Source: Mycetohabitans endofungorum (GTDB lineage Bacteria; Pseudomonadota; Gammaproteobacteria; Burkholderiales; Burkholderiaceae). From it: a stretch of 64,000 nt of DNA. Location of the stretch: NCBI RefSeq assembly GCF_037477895.1, contig NZ_CP132744.1, positions 1-64,000 of the forward strand, read 5' to 3'. Under the pieces are notes generated by a model that ran no database searches, had not been told where the DNA came from, and was given only the letters and a program-made list of their open reading frames with translations. Position 1 is the first letter of the stretch, and every line of letters begins with the position of its first letter. The position numbers were made by a program, and so were the translations under genes. Below are positions 19,235 through 28,568 of this stretch, piece after piece.

Positions 19235-21067
19235 TCAATTTTTTGGCGAACTGAAGGAGGCAATCGCTTTATTAATCGATTGCCCGGCTGTGCTTGACAC
19301 CTCCCCTGATAAGGTCATCGCTTGCACCTGGTCGTGCTCGGCATCCTGCCGGTTACCGCCTGGTTCGTCCTTTGCCTGTGCAACCAGCAATGCCGCCCGC
19401 GCATAATGCCGCAAACGTGCAATGAGCAGCTCGCGCAGCGACACATCACCGTGCTCAGCAAACTTCAGCAGCCCTTCGGTCACGGCACCCGACAGTGCTG
19501 TGAGTAGCGCAGCGATCGACATGTCCCCCGTCAAGCGAGGTAACAGAAGGTTATCAATGGCTGTAAGCTGCACAGGCCGGTGAAGCAGGTTCGCCGTGGC
19601 CCGCGCGCCGGCCGCAGCATCGCTGCGCGCCAGCACACTGGCACAGCAAAATGTCACGTCCAGTTTATCCTCCAGCACCGCGCATTCCAGTGTGCTCGCG
19701 GGTTGTGCGCACACCGGTTCCGTGCGCGCGATCGCGAGCCCGCCCACCACGAGGTAAAACAACGCGTCACGTATTGTCGCTCGAACGGGCTCTGAAATGC
19801 CAGATCCCACCGCAGCCACGCTCAGTTCATCCAACGTACTCGAAGCCGGATACCGTAAGATAAGCGTATTCAAAGCCGCCTGCACAAAGGGATCGGATGT
19901 CCGGTATTGACCTTGAGGAGCATGCAACACCCAAGCGTCATTCTCCAACTCGAACCGGTAAGACCCACACAAAACGACGTGCAGCTTATCTATATGCATA
20001 GCCCGCAATGTGCGATCAATCGTCTGATGATCATGCACGAGCAAGCTTTCGCGAAACGGGCGGCCCGAGACGAGATCATTCACCTGCTCGTTCGCCAGTA
20101 ACCGGTCGCCCGTCCACGCGCGGATTGCGGCTGCCCGCTCGGGAGCGCTCAACTCCGGCAGCATGGTGGTTAAGCGCGCCTCGCACAGAAACACCAGCCC
20201 TTTAGCCGCCTGCACGAATTCGCTGAATAGGCACGGTGCGTTGGTTGCGGCCAGATATTCATGCATCAAATACGGATCTGAGCGCTGCATCAAATCGTCG
20301 ATGATGGCACATACTGCCGAACCATACATCGAATCGGGCGATGCATGCGTTCGTAAAAAGCTCAGCATTGCTCGCAACTGCTCGAGCTGCTGAGCGGGCT
20401 CCGCATCCGCTGAAATGTGCCACAACAACGCATCCCGAATCGCCTGCCGCTGCCGCCAACCCGGCAGCACGTTATAACTAACGTGCGCGATTCCGTCGGG
20501 GGCCAGATGCTGTTGGCAGATTTGCATAATCGCCGCACGCACCGCAGGCGGCACCCAGCTGTAGACACCGTGACAAATAATGTAATCGAATAGGCCTAAT
20601 GTGCCAGGAAGCTCGAGCAAGTCGCGACATTCGAGGCGCACATTGCGCAAACCCGAGTAGGCAATGCGTTGTTGCCCATCCTCAATTTGGACCGGCGACA
20701 GATCGATACCCACGCACACCGACTCAGGAAATTCAGCGGCGAGCGGAATCAGATTTCCGCCAGCCGCGCAACCCAGCTCCAGAATCCGCGCGGTATGCAC
20801 TGGCGGCGCGGTAAGTCCGAACAGTCCCGCGAGCGCAGCCAGTGCTCCTGGGTGTGTCTGCTCGAACGGATACGAAGTGTACGGCAAACGGTCATACGTC
20901 GAGACAAAGGGCGCAAGCGCTGTTGCCACGGTGTCTTGAACGGCTTCATCAGTTTGTAGTTGAGTTTCTAACATAAACTTTCCGAGATGTGAGACAACCT
21001 GCCATTTAGCCAGCTCATACAGGCTCCCTTTCAGGCGCGCGACGCAATCATCAAACTGTGATGTCAC
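19235..21067 (-). CDS. SAM-dependent methyltransferase with regulatory domain (PKMT-like), in the eCIS operon
   Basis: This 610-residue protein has a Rossmann methyltransferase core near residues 90-215 (ILELGCAAGGNLIPLAAEFP, VGIDLSPVQIEDGQQRI, FDYIICHGVYSWVP). A methyltransferase regulatory-type region and a variable C-terminal domain follow. The preceding YDRLPYTSYPFEQTHP motif is typical of the protein-lysine methyltransferases known from Rickettsia. It starts at a GTG that overlaps the stop of the fibre-propeller gene as GTGA, and the tape measure follows after 13 bases, so it is translated with structural genes. A role in modifying fibre or baseplate lysines is attractive but inferred; it could also act on a host or cell-surface protein. 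Confidence 0.8.
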   Translation of the reverse strand: MTSQFDDCVARLKGSLYELAKWQVVSHLGKFMLETQLQTDEAVQDTVATALAPFVSTYDRLPYTSYPFEQTHPGALAALAGLFGLTAPPVHTARILELGCAAGGNLIPLAAEFPESVCVGIDLSPVQIEDGQQRIAYSGLRNVRLECRDLLELPGTLGLFDYIICHGVYSWVPPAVRAAIMQICQQHLAPDGIAHVSYNVLPGWRQRQAIRDALLWHISADAEPAQQLEQLRAMLSFLRTHASPDSMYGSAVCAIIDDLMQRSDPYLMHEYLAATNAPCLFSEFVQAAKGLVFLCEARLTTMLPELSAPERAAAIRAWTGDRLLANEQVNDLVSGRPFRESLLVHDHQTIDRTLRAMHIDKLHVVLCGSYRFELENDAWVLHAPQGQYRTSDPFVQAALNTLILRYPASSTLDELSVAAVGSGISEPVRATIRDALFYLVVGGLAIARTEPVCAQPASTLECAVLEDKLDVTFCCASVLARSDAAAGARATANLLHRPVQLTAIDNLLLPRLTGDMSIAALLTALSGAVTEGLLKFAEHGDVSLRELLIARLRHYARAALLVAQAKDEPGGNRQDAEHDQVQAMTLSGEVSSTAGQSINKAIASFSSPKN

Positions 21068-22836
21068 ACGATAACTGAGCCTTTAAATACCATCCCTAAA
21101 AAGGGGGCCTCATTATTGGATGATTTGATTGCAACAAGATACTGTTCTTTTTGCCCTTCCGAGTTTTCAATTACTTTCATCGAGATGGACCGTGCGGAAT
21201 AATCAAGCGTTTGCACTTTATCAATAGAAAGAGCAGAGGGATTTTCCCGTTTAATTCGATAAACCCCAATGACATCTTCCTCTATTGCGGCGAAATAATC
21301 TCCATTTTCACCGATGGCTAGCGCAGAATGAGGCAACTCACATTCGTGCTCTTTAGTCCAATTCTTTTCACCCGACTCTTTGAAAAAATATATTTTTTCT
21401 TCGTCCCCCACCGCTGCAAATTTTCCGTTTCCACTCAACGTTACACAGGTTGGAGCAACATGGAAAGGAAGAGCATCATTAGGGAAAAAATCGTTACTTT
21501 TTTCGTATTTTTTCTTTACGCTACCATCGCCTTCATCGTCACCGCCCTCATCACCGCCCTCATCACTAAAATAATATACATTGACATTTTCCTTATCGCC
21601 ACCCAACAAGATTATTCGATCTCCATCCGAACTAAAGCATAGCGGCCCACTAAAATAAATTTTAGGACCAGATTTTGGTTCAAGTTGAAATATTTCATCC
21701 CTATAACGTGTAGTACTTACATCTATACAGTGAATTTCAGATTCTTCTTCGCATACACCAATGGCAACCAATTTATTGCCAATAATAACAACTGAACCCC
21801 CAACCTTCCCTTCAATATCCTTTCTCCCCTCCCGATCCAAAAACATTGATGATTTATTTTCGTCATTTTCATTAATAGCCAAAACAGAAAACCACCCGCT
21901 ATTCGAGCGATAGTTATCGTAACGACTGCAGGCTGCATCAGCCCGTACAAAATCTTTAATTTCAGGTCCAAACGGCACACCATTTTCATCAAAAACAGAA
22001 CGAAGTAAATTGTATATTTTTTTCAACGACTCTTTTCCGAGACCCTCAAAAACTTCCTTCGAAAATATATCACCTTGCTTTAAACAAAGCCCTTCTGAAA
22101 GGCTTTCAAAATGACTCTCGGCATCGAGTTTCAAGCTTAACCCGTTATTAAATTCTACGCCCCTTATCTTATCAAGCTGGACACTCAATTCGTTTTGATT
22201 ACTCCCCTCATCCGGGATGACTAGCCCCTTTCCCTTAAGTATATCGAGCTGCAAGGTAGAGTCGATCTTGAATCCACTGTTCTCCTTGCACTTCAATCCC
22301 AGACCTTCTTGTTTATCTAAGGCTAATGCATCTTTGTTCTTAATTTTCAGTTTGACTTTTTTACCCTTACCACCTTCACCACCCTTTGTGACCTCAATCC
22401 CATAGCCCGCCTGCAGTGCAAGCGTTGTCACACCATTTTCATTTTCTTCGCCTTTCAACTCGTTACTAAAAATACATTTTAAACCGTTACTATCCGAACC
22501 GATTCCTCGATCTTTGTCCACCTTGACAGCCACACTACCCGTCTCGCTGGTCATTGACCGTTTTTCATCCAGGTACACAGATAATTGATAGTTATTGTTG
22601 GGTAATTTATTCAAATACAACCCATTCGCAGGCAACTCTGGCTTTCCCTCTGAATCGATACCAACAGCCTTAAAACATTTTGACAATCCATCCAAAATAG
22701 CTTCGAAGTGCTCCTGTCGTGGAACATGTTTGGCTTCAAAGCACGATTTCAGCTTTGACAGCGACCAGGGACCCTCTGTAGAGGAACCCCCTTCATCGAC
22801 ATTTTTTTTCGTATCGGGATCTTTATTTGATTCCAT
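21064..22836 (-). CDS. Tail-fibre-like protein with propeller-like head
   Basis: This 590-residue protein has an N-terminal helical module near residues 25-60 (LKSCFEAKHVPRQEHFEAIL) shared with the two neighbouring fibre genes. Repeats of the adenovirus-fibre-shaft type follow at roughly 75-260, with recurring x-G-L-x-hydrophobic patterns such as GLGLKCKENSGFKIDSTLQL. Then comes the shared module end (GLGKESLKKIYNLLRSVF). The C-terminal 300 residues look like a WD40-type beta-propeller, with blades such as GPLCFSSDGDRIILLGGDKE and TCVTLSGNGKFAAVGDEEKI. A Glu/Asp/Gly loop (GGDEGGDDEGDG) lies between blades. It is AT-rich. It is probably a receptor-binding fibre carrying its own head domain, but the target is unknown. 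Confidence 0.7.
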   Translation of the reverse strand: MESNKDPDTKKNVDEGGSSTEGPWSLSKLKSCFEAKHVPRQEHFEAILDGLSKCFKAVGIDSEGKPELPANGLYLNKLPNNNYQLSVYLDEKRSMTSETGSVAVKVDKDRGIGSDSNGLKCIFSNELKGEENENGVTTLALQAGYGIEVTKGGEGGKGKKVKLKIKNKDALALDKQEGLGLKCKENSGFKIDSTLQLDILKGKGLVIPDEGSNQNELSVQLDKIRGVEFNNGLSLKLDAESHFESLSEGLCLKQGDIFSKEVFEGLGKESLKKIYNLLRSVFDENGVPFGPEIKDFVRADAACSRYDNYRSNSGWFSVLAINENDENKSSMFLDREGRKDIEGKVGGSVVIIGNKLVAIGVCEEESEIHCIDVSTTRYRDEIFQLEPKSGPKIYFSGPLCFSSDGDRIILLGGDKENVNVYYFSDEGGDEGGDDEGDGSVKKKYEKSNDFFPNDALPFHVAPTCVTLSGNGKFAAVGDEEKIYFFKESGEKNWTKEHECELPHSALAIGENGDYFAAIEEDVIGVYRIKRENPSALSIDKVQTLDYSARSISMKVIENSEGQKEQYLVAIKSSNNEAPFLGMVFKGSVIV

Positions 22837-23012
22837 TACTCAATATTCGATCGAGTCCCGCTGATTCCACGTTGATACGAAGAAATTACTCCGTTATCTA
22901 AACTTAACGCTTTCATCAACTTTCGTCGAATCGCCCCATTTTCCATTAAAGATTAAAAGTAATACTCTACCGTTTTTTCACTACATGCAGCGCTCTCGTT
23001 CATTCTGTTGCA

Positions 23013-23879
23013 TCACAAATCCTCCCGTGCAGCTTTGCATAGAAGCTGATAAATATCCTTCAAGGTCTGGCGGCCCTCTGGTTTTTCATCGAGCTTTCTA
23101 AAAGTGGCAACATCACAAAGCAACGTGTCTTCCTTTACGCGCAAAGCATTTTGGCCATTCTCTTCGACTTTTTCTATCACGTTACCTTTTTGAGAATTAA
23201 GCAACAAATCGACAGTATTTTCTTTAAAAATCAAACCACCATCTTTTGCCAGATTGATTTCGAGAGTTTTATCTTGATCATTCCACTGTAATCCCTCACC
23301 CAGCACAACCTCAAGTGGACCCTTATCGATCTTGATAGCAGGCCCACAATGGATTTGCACGCTGTCGCCTTTTGTGCTGTCAAACCTCAAACCTTTATCC
23401 TCTTGCAACTTCATCGCAAGGGTTTCTTTCCCCACGCTCCTTATAATTTCCAGTCCCGGCCCCGTTTGGATCTGAAGCAAACCCTTTCCCTCCAACTCCG
23501 AACTGAAAACAAGCTGAAGCTTTCCATCATCAGAAACCTGCAACGCGCCGTCCGGGTTCGTTTTCAGTTTCAGTGCCTTTGACCCTTCTTGCTCCGCGCC
23601 TAGCTCAGTTGTCTGGCCGTCACACTTAACGCTCAGCTTCAACGGACCGTCCAATTCTGTCGACGGCGGAGACAGCTGCAAACCAGCTCCCGGATTAAGA
23701 TCCACTGCCCCAACTGCTTGACAGGCTTCTTGCAACAGGTCCAATAGTTCAGAAAAGTCAGCTTCAGTCGGGACCTGCCCCGCTTGAAAATATCCTTTTA
23801 GCTCTGCAATCCGGTCTCTCAGCGGGTTATTCCGAACGAGCGTATTCTGCGGCCTGCCGTTTTCATCGTCTAAACTCAT
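23013..23879 (-). CDS. Tail-fibre-like protein, single shaft module
   Basis: This 288-residue protein consists of the shared N-terminal helices (RIAELKGYFQAGQVPTEADF, then SELLDLLQEACQAVG), shaft-like repeats over about 60-240 (GAGLQLSPPSTELDGPLKLS, GPGLEIIRSVGKETLAMKLQ, GPAIKIDKGPLEVVLGEGLQ) and the module end (TLKDIYQLLCKAA). It has no extra head domain. Its start overlaps the stop of the upstream double-module fibre gene as ATGA. The following 176 bases before the propeller-fibre gene carry nothing recognisable. It may be a spacer fibre or co-assemble with its neighbours. Confidence 0.72.
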   Translation of the reverse strand: MSLDDENGRPQNTLVRNNPLRDRIAELKGYFQAGQVPTEADFSELLDLLQEACQAVGAVDLNPGAGLQLSPPSTELDGPLKLSVKCDGQTTELGAEQEGSKALKLKTNPDGALQVSDDGKLQLVFSSELEGKGLLQIQTGPGLEIIRSVGKETLAMKLQEDKGLRFDSTKGDSVQIHCGPAIKIDKGPLEVVLGEGLQWNDQDKTLEINLAKDGGLIFKENTVDLLLNSQKGNVIEKVEENGQNALRVKEDTLLCDVATFRKLDEKPEGRQTLKDIYQLLCKAAREDL

Positions 23880-25564
23880 GTCAACTCATCCTCCTCTTTT
23901 TCTTGACCTGCTTTCACTAAAATCCGCCATATCTCTTGACGCTGGGCAAGCGGCATCTTTTCGAACGTTTCAACTGAAACCAAAGCGCTCGGATCGAGCG
24001 CCAATTGGCCGCTGCCGTTCAATCGCAACGCGTTGTCTTCGACGGTATGCACATGGAGCCCGTTTGCATCGAGCGCCAACGCGGTGTCCTGAGCCAGCGC
24101 AACGTGCAGCCCGTCTTGGACACTCACACCGCCACCACAGACCACTGCCAGCCCCTCGCGGGTCGTCAGCCCGCTGCTGGCCACCGCCACCTTTAAACCC
24201 TGCACCGTGGCCTGAAGACCGCCCACGGGTTGGTTATTGCCTTGCCAAGTGCTTGGCACCACTTTTTTGACACCGTCCACCTTTTCGACCATCACGCCGC
24301 GCCCCGTTTGCACAGCCAGGCAGCCTTGGCCATCATGGAGCACGGGGTGGCACTTCACATCGATCCCTTTGTCATCAGCCACTAAACATGTGCTATCGTC
24401 AATATGGACCGTGAGGCACGATTGTTGATCGACACTCAACCCGCTTTTCTTATCTAGATTCAGCGCAAGACGGTCTTGCTCCAATCGCAGTCCATCACCC
24501 GGTACGACTTTCGTTAGATCCTGCGTCATACCCAGCGCGTCAAACAACGCTTCGAGCACATTGAACCATGACACGTAATGCTCGGGACACGGTAACTTTT
24601 CTGTCTGAAAAGCCTCCTTGAGTTGCACAATGACTGATGCTAAATCGCCCGTGACCGCCTGAGCCGGTTGCTCTGAAGCAGCTGGCACAAAATAAATTTT
24701 GGCCAGTTCAATTTTTTCCTGATCGTTGAGGATGCCACCCAAGTGCACATCTTCAGATTGACTCAAAATACGCAGTTTACCGATCGCGGGGGGTTGAGTA
24801 GTTGCTTCTAAAAGCTTCCATATCTCTTGACGCTCGGCGAATGACATTTTTTCAAACGTGCTAACCGAGACTTTTGGATTAAGCGTCAATTGACCCTTCT
24901 CGTCAATCTGCAGCGCATTGCCTTTGCCTGTACACACATGCAGACCATCGGCATCGAGCGCTAACGCTGTATCGTTAGCCAGCACGATCTGCAGCCCCTG
25001 CTCAGCGCTCATGCCTTTGCCGCACGTCAACGCCAGCCCCTCTTTGATAGTAAGCCCGCTACCGGCTGCCGCCACCCTTAAGCCGTCCTCCGTAGCCTGA
25101 ATACCGCCCACGGGTTGATTCACGCCTTGCGGCACCACTTTTTCAATACCACCGACCTTTTCGACTCTCACGCCAAATCCCGCCTGCACAGACAAAGGGC
25201 CTTTACCATCATGAAGCACGGGGCGGCATTTAACATAGATACCGTTGTCATCGGCCGCTAAACATGTGCTGCCGTCGAAATCGGCAAACAGATACGGCGC
25301 CAATGCATTGATTTTTAACCCTCCCTTTGCCTCTAGATTTAGCGCGAGACGGTCTTGTTTCAACCGCAGTCCATCACCCGGCACAACTTTCGTTAGATCC
25401 TGCGCCATGTCCAGCGCATCACATAATGCCTCGAGCACGTTAAACAAGAGGACATAATCGCCTTCACTCGGTTTTCTGCCGGTCCCGAAACGCTTTTTCA
25501 AATCGGCAATCTTAACTTCCAAACGAGCATCCAATATTCGGCGCATGGCTTTTTGCAGCGTCAT
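23876..25564 (-). CDS. Tail-fibre-like protein, two tandem shaft modules
   Basis: This 562-residue protein is an internal duplication. Module 1 runs from LKKRFGTGRKPSEGDYVLLF to STFEKMSFAERQEIWKLLEA. Module 2 runs from LKEAFQTEKLPCPEHYVSWF to ETFEKMPLAQRQEIWRILVK. The two share DLTKVVPGDGLRL(K/E)QDRLA, KVVP, NQPVGG(I/L)QAT and other stretches almost residue for residue. The body is built of G-L-x-hydrophobic shaft repeats like those of adenovirus-type fibres, as seen in Pvc13-type proteins. It follows the second baseplate protein by 52 bases, the normal place for a fibre gene in PVC/Afp loci. Confidence 0.75.
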   Translation of the reverse strand: MTLQKAMRRILDARLEVKIADLKKRFGTGRKPSEGDYVLLFNVLEALCDALDMAQDLTKVVPGDGLRLKQDRLALNLEAKGGLKINALAPYLFADFDGSTCLAADDNGIYVKCRPVLHDGKGPLSVQAGFGVRVEKVGGIEKVVPQGVNQPVGGIQATEDGLRVAAAGSGLTIKEGLALTCGKGMSAEQGLQIVLANDTALALDADGLHVCTGKGNALQIDEKGQLTLNPKVSVSTFEKMSFAERQEIWKLLEATTQPPAIGKLRILSQSEDVHLGGILNDQEKIELAKIYFVPAASEQPAQAVTGDLASVIVQLKEAFQTEKLPCPEHYVSWFNVLEALFDALGMTQDLTKVVPGDGLRLEQDRLALNLDKKSGLSVDQQSCLTVHIDDSTCLVADDKGIDVKCHPVLHDGQGCLAVQTGRGVMVEKVDGVKKVVPSTWQGNNQPVGGLQATVQGLKVAVASSGLTTREGLAVVCGGGVSVQDGLHVALAQDTALALDANGLHVHTVEDNALRLNGSGQLALDPSALVSVETFEKMPLAQRQEIWRILVKAGQEKEEDELT

Positions 25565-25616
25565 AAGCTCCTCGCCGGTAATATCAGCAACGTCGCGCTC
25601 AAATATCGCATGGTGG

Positions 25617-28493
25617 CTAGTACTGTTTATCTGTTAATATATACATCACTTCGTTTTTCTTGACGGCTTCTTCGTCTTGATAAGTCCCATCAGGATTGAG
25701 CTTTACATCTCCATCTGTTTTATACAGAGAGACCGTGCCAATGCCAGCCGGTTGATCCGGCAAGCGGCTCAGTGACAGGAGCTCGAGCAGTTGATATGCC
25801 TCATTGCCGAACGGACAACCGCTATTTTGCCAACCATTGTACGCATGTCCAAAGGAACGGAATGCGCTACGGTTCAACCAGTGGACAGTCGATTGGATAT
25901 GACATGGAATTTCATCTCGTACAACCTGCTCGACCCACTCAATAATATCGCTGGGTTTAGAAGACGGAGAGAACCAATCGTTATCGCGATTCAACACGAC
26001 GCCGATGCTAAATGAAAACTGGTCTATCAAGGGTAACGAACGCTCGATGTAGCAGCGCCGAAGTGTTTTGCCGTCTCCGTTGGTTCCTGGCCACTGGGCG
26101 CCATTGCCACATTTCGCTACAAATGTGCCCTGCGATATGTTCACCTGTTCAACCACCACGTTGATCGGATCACCCGGAATGTTTGGATTAGATGGAATAT
26201 CGATCGTATCTCCGATCTGAATCGCTGTCGCGCTGGAGGCAATTTGGCAACGCTTTCGCTGATTACCGAGTAAGCCAGATTGATCAGCAGCATAGACGAG
26301 TGGGTAGTCGACGCCCCACATCCATTCACTCAATGTCTCGCAAGACAGCTGCCACGCTTTATTGGATACACCATCCACAATGTATTCAGCATCGACATAC
26401 AGCTGGTTATTGTGTTGCAGATCGAACGATAGCGTAATAGACCTTCCTTCTTCCTTTACATTCGAAACAACCGCCCAAGGATAAGCACTAACATCAGGCG
26501 GTGGAGAACCACCTGTCACAGTCATTTTGAAAATTTGTCCGATTTTGGGAGCGTCTGCTCCCTTTACAAAGCTCAGAGCTAGTGCTTTTTTCTCCGTTTC
26601 CTGTTCGTCTAAAAATTCAATGACTGCCTTAAACGCAGCTCCCAACTGAATGGATTTTCTGGGTTGCGGCGGTAACAATAGCCAATATTCGATCAGGTAA
26701 AACGGTAGATTATTCAGCTTGCCGCCACGAGGCAGGGCAAAGAGTTCTGCGCCAATGCCCAGTCGAGCGGCAATTCGCTTCTGAAGATCGGAGATCTGAC
26801 CGATTTGTACATTGGCACGGTTGTAGGTCAGCGTACAAAAATGTTCGAGGTAGCCTTGCTGAACCTGAATAAATTCATGAAGCCGCGCCTCATCACGCAA
26901 CACGCCTAGACCTTCCCCAAAATACCCCAGTAGATAGCCGATAATCGCCAGTTCTTTGGCCCAATCCTCCGAGCGTTCAACCATACAATCGGTTAGGTCC
27001 TTTTTCCAGTGATCGAACAATTCATTCAAGTGAGAATCCGGCAAATAGGGCCACTGAAATCCCCATACGTTCCCTGGCGCAGCTTGCTTCAAGGTGTACC
27101 GGTCGAATGCCAATAATTTGGCAACATTGGCCGTTTGCGCTATGCCGTTCGCAATCCACTGCTCGAACGGCAAAAAGAATTGGTATTGGCGTTGCAGGCG
27201 TTCTTTTTCCTTATCCTCTTGAGATTTAAGATCATCCTGTAAGCCGTAGCACGGCGGGATGCGATTGCTCGCTGGTGCGTAGGTATCGCCACGCCAACGG
27301 CCAATCGGCACACCCGTAGGTGTGTCCGTGACGATGGCGGGTTGCGCATCTTGGATCGCTTGTTGGAGAGCGTTTGGGTTAATAGTTTGTAGTTTGCCTC
27401 GCTTAAATAAGCGGACTTTAGGTAAATCACCGGTTAACGAAGCAATCGGATCGTCCCCCCAGGCGACCGGATAGCATGCCAGGTCGATCACCGTTGTCCA
27501 GGATGGTATATCGCCAATTTGCAGCTTCATCAGCCTATCGACCCCGGCAAGCGCCAGTAGTGATTGAGCAAGTCCACTAATATCGACGGCACGGGACTGC
27601 ATGTAGTCAACGGGGTCGGGTATTGAGGTAATCCAGCCGTTCTGTAATCGCGGACCATCGTAGACTGCCTCCGCCGGGATGCCTTGCTCGACGAGCTGCT
27701 GCGCCCCCGCTCGCCTCGTCGGTGAACTGATGCAAGCATCCACCTGCTGATAAAGAGCGGCCATTGTCTTGACCGGATCCTGCCACTCATCGTCGAGTTC
27801 GATATCGATTTGCACGTCCACATTTTGGGGCTTGAGCCAGATAACCCTACGCACCTGCTCACACAGATTGCGATTGTTTCGCAGACACCTTTGCAAGGCC
27901 TTCTTCGCTTTTTCTTCATCGATGCCACGCTGCTTCGCCACATACAAGTGGTATCCGCCTAACAAACAGAATTGGTTGGGCTCAAGCTGCGGGTGACCGG
28001 AAAGCCGATCGAAATCGAATCGGAAACGGCGATTGCCTTTATCGTACCGATAGCTATATATCTGTTCGAGATCGAAGGGCTCCCGTACCAGCTGCGCATC
28101 CATAAAGTAAAAGCCCTGCGATAGGGTCGCAACCTGCGTTGGCTCATCCGAGCGAAGATCCAAAACCGCGCGCCGATAGTCGTTGTCTGTGACCGGTGAA
28201 CAGGTTAGTGCCCAATCTGGACCAAACGTCAATGGAAAAATCCGAGTCCGATTTTTTCCTTTACGCCACTGCACATCCTCGGGACTGAGCGTCAGCAAAT
28301 CTTTTAGCGGATGTGTGTGCCGATAAGCTAGATCGGCCACGTTATAGGTGAGCGCCTGCAAAAACGTTACACCCGGATCATGCTCACCAAACTCGGTCCA
28401 TTGTTGGCCGGCGAGCGTACGCAACGTATCCAGCGCCGTGGCCCACAAGCTATCAAAGTGAATCGCGTCGTACTCCTGCTCAGCGTCATCCAT
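25617..28493 (-). CDS. eCIS baseplate J-like protein (Pvc12-like)
   Basis: This 958-residue protein is a wedge component of the baseplate, related to phage gpJ/gp6. The N-terminal segment (QQWTEFGEHDPGVTFLQALT, then YNVADLAYRHTHPL) is the hallmark of Pvc12-type proteins. Further on it contains long predicted alpha-beta regions without enzymatic motifs. It should form wedge heterodimers with the product of the upstream Pvc11-like gene. The start at 28493 follows the Pvc11-like stop by 75 bases. Confidence 0.88.
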   Translation of the reverse strand: MDDAEQEYDAIHFDSLWATALDTLRTLAGQQWTEFGEHDPGVTFLQALTYNVADLAYRHTHPLKDLLTLSPEDVQWRKGKNRTRIFPLTFGPDWALTCSPVTDNDYRRAVLDLRSDEPTQVATLSQGFYFMDAQLVREPFDLEQIYSYRYDKGNRRFRFDFDRLSGHPQLEPNQFCLLGGYHLYVAKQRGIDEEKAKKALQRCLRNNRNLCEQVRRVIWLKPQNVDVQIDIELDDEWQDPVKTMAALYQQVDACISSPTRRAGAQQLVEQGIPAEAVYDGPRLQNGWITSIPDPVDYMQSRAVDISGLAQSLLALAGVDRLMKLQIGDIPSWTTVIDLACYPVAWGDDPIASLTGDLPKVRLFKRGKLQTINPNALQQAIQDAQPAIVTDTPTGVPIGRWRGDTYAPASNRIPPCYGLQDDLKSQEDKEKERLQRQYQFFLPFEQWIANGIAQTANVAKLLAFDRYTLKQAAPGNVWGFQWPYLPDSHLNELFDHWKKDLTDCMVERSEDWAKELAIIGYLLGYFGEGLGVLRDEARLHEFIQVQQGYLEHFCTLTYNRANVQIGQISDLQKRIAARLGIGAELFALPRGGKLNNLPFYLIEYWLLLPPQPRKSIQLGAAFKAVIEFLDEQETEKKALALSFVKGADAPKIGQIFKMTVTGGSPPPDVSAYPWAVVSNVKEEGRSITLSFDLQHNNQLYVDAEYIVDGVSNKAWQLSCETLSEWMWGVDYPLVYAADQSGLLGNQRKRCQIASSATAIQIGDTIDIPSNPNIPGDPINVVVEQVNISQGTFVAKCGNGAQWPGTNGDGKTLRRCYIERSLPLIDQFSFSIGVVLNRDNDWFSPSSKPSDIIEWVEQVVRDEIPCHIQSTVHWLNRSAFRSFGHAYNGWQNSGCPFGNEAYQLLELLSLSRLPDQPAGIGTVSLYKTDGDVKLNPDGTYQDEEAVKKNEVMYILTDKQY

Positions 28494-28568
28494 GCGATAA
28501 GCCCCAGTCGATAAAAGTGTCTGTTTCCTGGCGCGTAGACGGTGTGTACCGTCGAATCAACAGTGGAC

